Part shown: positions 11,588 to 24,370 of the stretch, in pieces
Layout: the number at the start of each line of letters is the position of its first letter
How positions within the stretch are numbered: position 1 is the stretch's first letter
Assembly: GCA_030490835.1 (NCBI GenBank)
Contig: CM059975.1
Location: forward strand, 30,598,133 to 30,662,132
Source: Annona cherimola
Lineage: Eukaryota; Streptophyta; Magnoliopsida; Magnoliales; Annonaceae
Direction: 5' to 3'
Length of the DNA stretch: 64,000 bases
Notes under the pieces: model-generated
Told to the model about the DNA's origin: nothing
What the model saw: only the letters and a program-made list of their open reading frames with translations
Databases searched by the model: none
Program-made: the position numbers and the translations under genes

Positions 11588-12240
11588 CGTATTAAATGGT
11601 GAAAGATCCAGTGCACTCGGTGAGAAATTTTTTTTTTATAAAAAATGTTTAATATATATTTTAAGTTTTAATATTTTTGAAGATTTATAGATATATTTTT
11701 AATTTTAAGATAGGAGTATTGTAGGTATTTTAAATGACTAAGATACACTTATTTTAAAATTGTTTAAAAAATATACAATGTCCAAAAGTGGTAAATAATT
11801 TTATACACTTAGATTAATAATTGGATAAAAAAATTTTGAAAAATAAAAATAAGTTTTTTACCTGAGTGCGCTGTAGAACTCATATTAAATAAGGTTTTTG
11901 ATTCAAAATACATATGTGCACTAAGCTTCGGTACAACCAGTGAGAAAAATAATTTTCATTTGTTAAATTTTTTTATAAAATTATTAATTTAAGTATACTT
12001 AAATATGTTTTAGGTTTTACTATTTTGGAGATTTCTATATTTTAATTTTTAAAAATAGAATTTTTTTAATCATTTAAAATTTACGAAACATCCTTATTTT
12101 AAAAAAAATAAAAAATATATACGGATACCCAAAAAAGTAAAACTTAACACATATGTTAAATATATTTAAATAAACAATTTTATAAAAAAATTTAAAAATA
12201 ATTTTGGTTTTTACATAACGGCCCGTTAAATAACCGAAGG
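11588..12240. mobile_element. Two adjacent palindromic MITEs
   Basis: Copy 1 is about 11588-11905. Its ends carry CCAGTGCACTCGG and CCTGAGTGCGCTG. Copy 2 is about 11910-12240. Each has the family interior: TTTTTATAAAA, then a pair of complementary blocks around a short centre. Copy 2 shows TTTACTATTTTGGAGATTT-type and reverse-complement blocks. No target duplication was resolved. Confidence 0.55.
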
Positions 12241-12700
12241 GCCTCCACCAGTCTTGGGCCTTTTGTCTCTGAGAACATATATCCAATTATTAACTGCAGA
12301 GGCAGCGAATGAATTGAATTCGTGCATTCAACGTTTGAGAACAGGCATGAATAGGAAACGAAGGCAAAGGATGGGATTTCATTTTCCGAATTTATTTTGT
12401 TCATTTTTACTCTTAAATATCAATTATTATTTTTTTTTACCAACTACTTTCAAGAAACTTATTTATTCCAACTATATTTTTATTATTTTCTACCAATCAC
12501 AAATTTCTCAAAAAAATTTCTTTTCTATTTTCTACAATCCCAAAATTTTTCACCTTATCAACCGTCCATGAAAGGCAGACTTTTTATTATTACTGTTATC
12601 ATCATCGTCGTCAATGGAAAGGCATTCTTTCTATGTGCCCGTATATTGCTGAAAAGGTGTACACCGTACCAAATGACGGGGTACCAGAACAAACAACCGA

Positions 12701-12760
12701 TCGCCTCCCGGACAGCAATCCTACGCTCCCGGGAGCATAGGATTGCTGTCCTCGCCTCCC
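12701..12760. mobile_element. 42-bp TIR-only MITE remnant upstream of CPOX
   Basis: A near-perfect palindrome fills 12710-12751, with one mismatch between the 21-base arms. Its centre reads CTCCCGGGAGCATAGGAT. The same string forms the right end of the MITE at 51626-51932. The exact 9-bp repeat TCGCCTCCC flanks it at 12701-12709 and 12752-12760. It lies about 200-240 bases before the CPOX start codon, so it may be in the promoter or the 5' UTR. Confidence 0.7.
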
Positions 12761-12949
12761 CCAGTTTTTTCTTAGTACGCGTGTGTCCACAGGCCCACTG
12801 TTTGGGCCAATCTGCGTTCGACCTTTCAATCGTTGACGAGAAAATCTCCGTCCCTTATCTATCTTCGCCTTCTTCTTCCCTCCAAGAGCTCCGTCAGCAG
12901 CATCCCTCTCTTTGCTAACGTGCGCCTCTGTGGGCTCTCAACCCAACCC

Positions 12950-16849
<3,900 letters not shown>

Positions 16850-17375
16850 TATTCAAAAGGATGGCTGTTTGTTTTATCATTGATGCATTACCCTCTTCCT
16901 TTGTTGCTGCTGCCGACATTTGGAAGCCCACGTCTCGGAGTGAAAGCATAAGGCTATTGGCGAGGAAAGGTCCTTGGATGTATCCCTTTCTTGTACAATG
17001 TTTGCTATTTGTATCTGACTTCCTCTACAATGTTTGATTTTTGTATCTGAATTCCTGATTAAATGAAATTTTGTTTGTTTGTTGACATGTAAAAGTTAAA
17101 AAAATAGGGAAAATTTCAACTAAACTCATGAATTTTGTCCATAATTCCAAATATATCTATAAACTTTCAAAAATTACTTTCATACCTGCATATATATTTT
17201 TTTTGTTAATCCAAAATCTTGTTTGCGACCATGTCTGTAAGCTGTTTGATCCCGCTTGAAAACGCAGGTGATTTATCAACCGTTGGATCGTGATTTGAAA
17301 AACAGTCGAGGCTGTAATTAATGCAGAATAGTTTTTGCGTGCGGTGACACGCTAGATTTGGAGCCAATCCAAAGT
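16850..17375 (+). other. CPOX 3' region
   Basis: Probable 3' UTR then intergenic DNA. TTTGTATCTGA-type repeats occur near 17010-17060, and AT-rich DNA follows. No separate gene is seen. Confidence 0.4.
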
Positions 17376-17379
17376 GCCC

Positions 17380-17740
17380 TTTAAGTGGCTCCTATGCTTG
17401 CCTATGTGCACCAGGCCCACCAATCGCATCTTCTTCTGGTCCTATGTCTTCTGCCTCTCTCGCTTCATGCACGTCTAGAACACGTTCTGTAACATCCTCC
17501 GTCAACGCAAGCTCACCTTCTTCTACAGCTTCCACCACTCAGTCCTTATATGCATGTCCTTTTGGTTCAAATTCTCAGTCCTTCCAACTCCTGGTCATCC
17601 TCCAATCCAGGCTTATGCATTCCTTTGTCTATGGGTATCACTTCTGGATCGAGATTGGGATGTGGAACGCTTGCCTCCCCTTTGTCGCCAATTGCTACAT
17701 TCTGCTTCTCGCGAATCAAGAACGTTTTTTCTTTCTTGTA
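17380..17740 (+). pseudogene. ELO-type fatty-acid elongase fragment
   Basis: In the first frame the sequence gives RPTNRIFFWSYVFCLSRFMH, a stop (TAG at about 17478), then NTFCNILRQRKLTFFYSFHH and MSFWFKF. This resembles the plant GNS1/SUR4 (ELO) family, where a histidine-containing membrane segment follows the FWSYVFYLSRF-type block. A shift to the next frame is needed for SQSFQLLVILQSRLMHSFVY and GYHFWIEIGMWNACLPFV, the later membrane helices. One stop, one frameshift and missing N- and C-terminal parts mark it as a pseudogene. It lies about 530 bp after CPOX with no matching exon partner seen. The family call rests on pattern memory, not a search. Confidence 0.6.
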
Positions 17741-17744
17741 TTGA

Positions 17745-18775
17745 GCAAGATATGAGGGTCAAAAATAGTATTAGAACTGAATTGGACCGCTCAACTGTGC
17801 CACTGAAGAACATGTGGTAATGCAGAGAATCGGATTTTTCTGATTAGTTCCTATTCCTATGTAGTTTATTGAATTGGGCTTTTGCCTGTTTTTGGAGTGA
17901 TTGTGAGAATTTTTCTTCTCGTGATGGGTATTGTTAGTGTGAGAGAGGAAGCTGGAGAGAATCGCCGCTGGATTTTGCAGAACATAGGAGATTGCACCGC
18001 TGAGATCAAACCAAAGACTGGGGAGGAGATCATAGCCAGCGGTGTGGAAAATCAGCCAAATTTGGTGGTTCTCAATCGAAAAATCATGGAATGACATGCC
18101 GAATTTATTTGCAAACCCTACTGGAAGGGCCTAATTGATCTGAAAATGGTTTGTTGTCTTCCCAACCGGAGGAAAGAAGGGAGATGGGAGATAAGGGGGA
18201 AATAATGATCTCCACGAAATCACCTGAAGCAGGGCTGCAAAAATTCCTAATTCGCCTATTTAATGGAATGCCCGTGTTCCTCATCCCCATGTCTGTTGGA
18301 GTTAGATTCGATTATTAACCATCAAAAACTAAATAAGCAGTGGTGACCACTTTTGAAATTGGCAGATACTATGAAAATTTCTTCGCCCATGGCCGTTTAA
18401 ACTAGTCATGAAACTTGTCTTCTCATCGAACTAGAACTAGTAGGATGAAGACAATGACGATCTCCATGAAGTCAAAAAAAGATCTAACAGGGGGACCTGG
18501 GCAAAAATCCTGAGCATTATTTGCTACAAATCCAGCTGCTTTTGTCCAACGGCCAAAATTTTGCCTGCAGAATTGAAAGGGATTTGACGGTCGTGAATGG
18601 TTGTAAAAAATGACCCTAGTTTACGATTAGTCGCAAAAGATTATATCTCGATGCCGGTTATGCAGTTATGGACTGTCAGTATCAGTCAATTAAAAAAGAT
18701 GATTTCTTTCGGAATATTTATATGAAACTAAGTTCATGAAACACTCTTCATTGTTGAGATGTTGATAATTATTGT
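17745..18775. other. Intergenic DNA, no recognised gene
   Basis: Short open frames on both strands at 17771-18290 overlap and match no family I know. One on the plus strand (17882-18094) has balanced composition and could be a decayed exon; there is no other support. Confidence 0.35.
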
Positions 18776-18779
18776 ATGC

Positions 18780-19055
18780 AAAAGCCAATTCTTTTGTTGT
18801 ATTCGTTTAGCTATAAGATTAAGTTTTATCCAAATTAAATATATGTAAGCTATATGTGCTAAAAAATAGGTACATTTATATGTAAATTAAGAAAAATGCT
18901 TACGTTCATTTACGTATATATTAAAATATATTAATATTTTATAAAATTATTTATCTATATATTAATGATATTTTAGATGGTTTAGATGCTGAAAATACTA
19001 TTTAAAAATTAATATTTAATATTAAATTATTTTATTATATTAATGATATTTTAGA
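18780..19055. repeat. AT-rich dispersed repeat, same family as 59.3-61.9 kb
   Basis: It shares an ordered set of blocks with about 59810-60060: TATATGTAAATTA, AAATGCTT, TTTATAAAATTATTTAT-type, and GATGCTGAAAATACTATTTA followed by TTAATATTTA and ATTATTTTATTA. It abuts the 5' truncation of the RTE LINE. Confidence 0.6.
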
Positions 19056-20985
19056 AACTTGGTGGTGGAATGAAGATGTCCAAAAAGCTATAAATGATAA
19101 ACAAGAAAAGTTTAAGACATGACAGGAAAATAAAAATGATGTCAACTTACAACAATACAAACTATCAAAAAAAGCTACTAAAAAGATTATTAGTGATGCT
19201 AAACACAAAGCTTATGAGAGCCTATATGACAGATTAGGAACTAGACAAGGTGAAAAAGATATTTTTAAGTTGGCTAAATTAAGAGAAAATAAGGGCAAAG
19301 ATTTAACACATGTTAGATGTATTAAAAGTGAGGACCAAAGAGTTCTAGTCAAAGATGATAATATTAAGGAAAGATGGAAAACTTATTTTTATAGTTTACT
19401 AAATGATACCCCACACGAACAATTAACATTAGATGTTAGTCTAAATAGGGAAGAAAATAGGAATATCAGTTATTTCACAAAAATTCGAATATCTGAAGTA
19501 AAGGAAGCTCTAAGGAAAATGAAAACAGGAAAAGCTTTAGGCCCAGATAATATACCAATTGAGACATGGAAGTGCATGGGAGATGTAGGTGCAACATGGT
19601 TAACAAATCTTTTTAACAAGATTATAAAAACGAAGTTAATGCCAAGTGAATGGAGGAAAAGCATTATAGTTCCAATTTATAAAAATAAGGGAGATATTCA
19701 AAATTGTGCAAATTATCGTGGAATAAAATTAATGAGTCATACTATGAAATTGTGGGAAAGAGTAATTGAACATAGACTAAGACGGGAAACTAATATATCT
19801 GAAAATCAATTTGGTTTTATGCCAGGAAGATCAACTATTGAAGCTATTTTCTTACTTAGACAACTATTTGAAAAGTATAGGGAGAAGAAAAAGAACTTAT
19901 ACATGATTTTTATTGATTTAGAAAAAGCTTATGATCGAGTACCAAGAAAGTTAATATGGCAAGTGATGAGGAAAAAAGGAATTAATGACAGATACATTGA
20001 TATTATTAAAGATATGTATGAGGGGGCTGTTACAAATGTGAGAACCATTAGTGGAGATACTAATGTCTTCCCAGTTAAAATAGGTTTACATCAAGGCTCA
20101 GCCTTGAGTCCTTACCTTTTTACCTTAGTAATAGATGAAATTACTAGACATCTCCAAGAAGAAGTACCTTGGTGTATGTTATTTGCAGATGACATTGTTC
20201 TAATAGATGAAAGTAAAGAAGGACTAAATTTAAAATTGAATAGGTGGGTAGATGCTCTAGAATCTAATGGTTTTAGAATTAGTCGCACAAAAACTGAATA
20301 TATGAAATGCAATTTTAATAATAGTGAGAACCCGGATGATGAACCAATTAAGATTTTAGATCAAACAGTAACAAAAACTAATCACTTTCGGTACTTAGGA
20401 TCAATAGTTCAAGAGAACGGGGAAATCGAGAAAGATATAATACATAGAATTCAAGCAGGATGGAAGAAATGGAGAAGTGCGTCAGGAATTTTATGCGACC
20501 GTCGAGTTCCAGTCAAATTAAAAGGAAAATTTTATAAGACTGCGATTAGACCTGCTATGCTTTATGGGGCAGAATGTTGGGCAGTTAAAGAGCAACATAT
20601 ACAAAAAATGAGCGTAGCGGAAATGAGAATGTTAAGGTGGATGAGTGGTAAAACAAGAAAAGATAAAATTAGGAATGAAATAATTCGAGAAAACTTAAAA
20701 GTGAGACCAATTAATGATAAAATGAGAGAAAATAGATTAAGATGGTTTGGTCATGTTAAAAGGAGGCCTGAAGTAGCACCGGTTAGGAAAACAGAGTTTA
20801 TCCAAGTAGGTGGTAGAAGAATGAGAGGAAGACCCAAAAAAACATGGATGGAAGTAATTAAACAAGATTTAAAAATATTACATATTACTGAAAATTTAGT
20901 CTTAAATCGCCAAGAATGGCGTAACAGAATCCATGCAGCCGACCCCACATAGGTGGGAAATGGCTTATGATGATGATGATGATGA
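19056..20985 (+). mobile_element. RTE-clade LINE, 5'-truncated
   Basis: The reverse-transcriptase polyprotein is open from about 19126 to the TAG at 20950-20952. Upstream in the same frame it reads ETWWWNEDVQKAINDK, then a TGA (about 19120) where a Trp codon is likely ancestral. Motifs: GKALGPDNIPIETWK (RT motif 0-1), KNKGDIQNCANYRGIKLMS, FGFMPGRSTIEAIFLLRQL, FIDLEKAYDRVPR, GLHQGSALSPYLF and the catalytic FADD in MLFADDIVLID. The C-terminal region has RLRWFGHVKRRPE and ends IHAADPT. After the stop is a short conserved 3' UTR and a (GAT)n/(TGA)n microsatellite tail at about 20968-20990, a usual RTE end. The endonuclease is missing. One stop in about 1.9 kb suggests a young copy. Confidence 0.9.
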
Positions 20986-21433
20986 TGATGAATTTTCACA
21001 AGCAAACCCAAATTCCCAAATCGTCTCGCATTTCCGCCTCAAAAATCCAAAATCACCTTCTGCATTCGTCATTCCTCTCTCCCTATGGCGAAATCGTCGA
21101 CAGTGTCTTCTCCCTTTGAGCCGGTTGCTGTCAGGCCACGATATCTTCACTTCCTCTTTCCATCAAACGGTATTGGGCCATAAGAAGGGCGGCAAGGAGA
21201 GGATAACTCACGCATTAGAGAGGATTTTTCGCAGCCCTCGAATTTCTAGCGAAAAATAAACTCTGGAAGTAGGGAGACTAGATTTTCATTTTTTTTTTCC
21301 CAGCAGGAAGATAGGATATTTGGACCTGAGTTTCTTCCTAAACGAGATTTCTACCCAATAAAAACGTAGTAATATTGACCCTTAATGACCTTTAACGGAG
21401 TGAGCATCTTTGGAAGTATATGCAAATTTAGTG
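20986..21433 (+). other. Intergenic DNA between LINE and hAT
   Basis: A short open frame starts with ATG at 21086 (MAKSSTVSSPFEP) and ends after about 32 codons. It might be an exon remnant; the family is unknown. The rest shows nothing. Confidence 0.3.
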
Positions 21434-21464
21434 GTTATACCCATAGTTGTTAAAGGCGAGCTTG

Positions 21465-22585
21465 GGCGTGCATAGGGGTGGGAATCGAGGCGGGGTGGGT
21501 CAAGAGTTTAAAAATTTCTACAGAATGCGGGTCGATGTGGATCTACCGAATCCCGACCCGCTTATACCCGCTGACCCGTCCAATTTTTCTCTTTGCCTTC
21601 CTCCATATGAAAGGCGCAAGCGCCGCTACATCGATGCCGACCGAACAAAACAGCCGCAACTGCCGAAATCCCTGCAATGAATCCCCCACTCCTGGAACTC
21701 GATGTGTGGGCTTCAGAGAAAGATGGTAGATTAGACGCGGTCAACGCCTCATGCATCGAAAAATTCGAATTGCTAAAGCTCAGGCCAAAACCCCAACTCT
21801 ATCGCCGATTTCCATGTCCACAAAAAACCCAGCATATGTTTCATTAGTGATTGGGATGCATCCATATCAACAGAAAGCAGGGGCTTGTTGAGTTTTCCAA
21901 CGCCAGCTGGGGCTACAGTGACATTGAGCTGGGAATCAGCGTATTCAATCCAAGCTTGGTATTTTTCTCCACTATTTAAAGCGAGCCCCCAAAAGCTGCT
22001 TGAGAAGGGATCCGCGTTGCTAGCATTTAGGGTTCCTCTGACGGTACGCAAATTGACGTTGACGCAGGCGTAGTCGTGGTATGCATCCCGCCAATCGGAT
22101 CTCGAGACCCCAAATTCAACAGACAGAATCTGGGTTTGTTGTTGGAGGGCACCATCAGTGTTGTTGAAGTCTGCGGAGGGGATGTGCTCAGTGGTGGCGG
22201 GTGTCGGGGCTAAGATGAAAGAGAGGAAGAAAGCGGGGCTGTGGGTTGGCAAAGCAGAGAAGAAGAAAGAGGTGGAGAAGGGAAGTGGGGGAAGGATAAT
22301 TTGAGGATTTTGTGGGGATTTCATGTTTGTAGAGAGCCCGGCCGGTACTTGATACTTGATATGTTCATCAATTCTTAAAAATTTCTTACTTGACCCGTAT
22401 TTTTTACCAGACCCGTCTCCGACACGAATATTGTCCCGAGACCTAATAAAAAAAGTAAGGATCAAAACGACCTTATCCCGACCCGGATAAAAATAAAAGT
22501 CAAACCAAATTTTTGAAAGGTAGGGTCAGGGTTGGGCACACCTTGACCCGTCCCCACCCGCCCTGATTCCACCCTTAGGCGTGCG
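21465..22585. mobile_element. Gene-capturing (Pack-type) hAT nested in the larger hAT
   Basis: The element is 21473-22577 (1,105 bp). It starts TAGGGGTGGGAATCG and ends GATTCCACCCTTA; the ends are inverted repeats, followed inward by GGCGGGGTGGG and CCCCACCCGCCC. GGCGTGCA (21465-21472) and GGCGTGCG (22578-22585) form an 8-bp target duplication with one mismatch. The flanks rejoin the GC-rich subterminal part of the outer hAT. It carries an L-type lectin receptor kinase fragment on the minus strand. Confidence 0.75.
21590..22324 (-). pseudogene. L-type lectin receptor kinase fragment inside Pack-hAT
   Basis: From an ATG at 22324 the minus strand is open for 183 codons. After a Ser/Phe/Pro-rich start it reads HIPSADFNNTDGA, ILSVEFGVSRSDWRD, CVNVNLRTV, GEKYQAWIEYADSQLNVTVA and NKPLLSVDMDASQ. 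These match the order of the plant legume-lectin domain, including the VEFDT-type and W-IEYD-type strands. After the stop near 21773, the other frame continues with SEAHTSSSRSGGFIAGISAV (about 21600-21660), which looks like the start of the transmembrane helix. The kinase domain is absent. It sits wholly within the 1.1-kb element, so it was probably captured. No intron is visible. Whether it is transcribed is unknown. Confidence 0.7.
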
Positions 22586-22745
22586 CTTAGGCAGAAGGCT
22601 CGGTCAGGCACAGGAACCGCGCCTTTACACATCGTCAGGCACAGGTCTTGAAGAAGGCTCGCTCGGGCGAGAGCCTAGGCGCAAAAGAGCGCCTGTGCAC
22701 TTCTCATTTGCCGCTCAAGGAAATCATTTTTTAATAAATAAAATT

Positions 22746-23327
22746 AAGGGTGTGTTTGGAAATGGATAAAACTCTTGGGGTGTGTTTGTTTGGGGCCAAA
22801 ACTTGTCAATTAAAACTTTTCAACACAAAACTTTTCACTCTTCATAACTACTCTATTTTTTAATTATTTTTTCACATTTTTCTATACAAACTACCCTACT
22901 TTTCAATCATTTCTACACAACTACCCATACAACTAACCTATCTATTTTAACTTTATTTTTTTTACTCCTCATCATTACCCCTATTATATCACATCATTTT
23001 CTATCAATTTGACAACTTCTACCTCTAAAACTTTTCATCAAAAGTTTTACCTCCAACCAAACACACCCTTGATGAAAAGTTGTAGAGAATAGAAGTTGTC
23101 AAATAATATAATATGATAGGAATAATGACGAGGAATAAATAGGATAAAGTTGAAATAGATAGGTTAGTTGTGTTGGTAGTTGTGTAGAAATGATTGAAAA
23201 TTAGGGTAGTTGTATAGAAAAATGTGAAGAAATTATTAAAAAATAGAATAGTTGTGGAGAGTGAAAAGTTTTAGATTAAAAAGTTTTAACTTAAAAACTT
23301 TTACTTATTAACAAACACAACCTAAAA
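22746..23327. mobile_element. Tourist-like MITE inserted into a MITE of the same family
   Basis: The outer copy starts GGGTGTGTTTGGAAATGG (22748), is interrupted after ATAAAACTCTT, and resumes at about 23071 (GATGAAAAGTTGTAGAG) to end AACAAACACAACC (23323). The inner copy (about 22777-23070) lies in the opposite orientation between GGGTGTGTTTGTTTGG and CCAACCAAACACACCC. Flanking TAA at both outer ends fits a PIF/Harbinger-type target duplication. The copies are non-coding. Confidence 0.75.
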
Positions 23328-23329
23328 AT

Positions 23330-24370
23330 GCTTAAATATAAAAAATTAAAAAGCCATCGAGGGCTGGTCGATGAAAGGGGGACAGGAGAGAAAACGAAAA
23401 AGGGAATGGGAAAGAAGCCATTTCTTATCGATCGAAGCTACCATCGGTCGCTGGTGTTGCTGCTGGAGAAGAAAGATCTTCCGCCTTCGGTCACCCAGCT
23501 GCTTCTGCCGCTGTTGATCCGCCATTTCCAGCTGCAAATTGTTGTCAACGCCTGCCATTTACGAAGAAGAAAGGGATTCTTCTTCTTTTGTCGCTAACTC
23601 GTTGTTGCTGCTGATTCTTCTTCTTCTTCCGTCGCCGCTGCCACTGCTTTATTCTTCTTCTTCTTCCATCGCCACCACCGCTGCTGCTCCTCTGTTTTCG
23701 AGTTCTAACTTTCCGGTTTTCCTCGTCCTCCTCTGTTTTCGTCGTCATTGTTGCTACTCCTACTCTTCTTCTGTTTTCGACTTTTCGATTCTCCTCCTCT
23801 GCTATCTATTCTTCTCTCTATTTTTTTCTTTTTATGGCCTGCAAAACTGTTGTTGGTTAGCATGCTACTGTCGGTTGCTAACCTCATGGCCTGCAAAACC
23901 GTTTTAATTTAATTTTTGTGCCATTGTTGCTAGTTGTCGCTGATTATATTACTGTTGTATTTTTATTTTTTTCTTCCTTTTTAATTTAATGTTTGTGCCA
24001 TCACTACTGCCGATTATACTGTTGCTGCCTATTCTATTGCTGGTGTTTTTTTTATTTGATAGTATTATACTATTATGCATTTAGGATGTTTTTTTAATTT
24101 AATTTAATCACTTGTTTTATGCTGTTGTGTTGTCGTGTGCCATTGTGCCTGATAAAAATGGAATTCAAATACATGCAATGTTTTAATTTAATTTAATCAC
24201 TTATTGTTGTCATATGTTGCTATGTGCCTATATCTATATCTATCTTGTGTTAAATACTTAAAATGTTGTTGCTGCTTGCTGCTATGGCCCTTTACTCATT
24301 AATTTTTACTTTTTTGTTGCTTGCTATTAAAATATTTTTTTTGTGAATTAGATACTTGTTAATATATCAT
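23330..24370. other. hAT 5' region, low-complexity
   Basis: CTT/TTC and GCT microsatellite-like stretches (23560-23800), then T-rich DNA. Open frames here have Ser/Leu-rich low-complexity products. It is probably the transposon's 5' UTR or intron. Confidence 0.4.

Noticed and set aside
12833..12949. Upstream 39-codon extension of CPOX
   Set aside because: The frame is open but begins with TTG, and the first ATG is at 12950.
23539..23907. Ser/Leu-rich 122-codon frame
   Set aside because: It follows a CTT/TCT microsatellite within a transposon and has frames on both strands.
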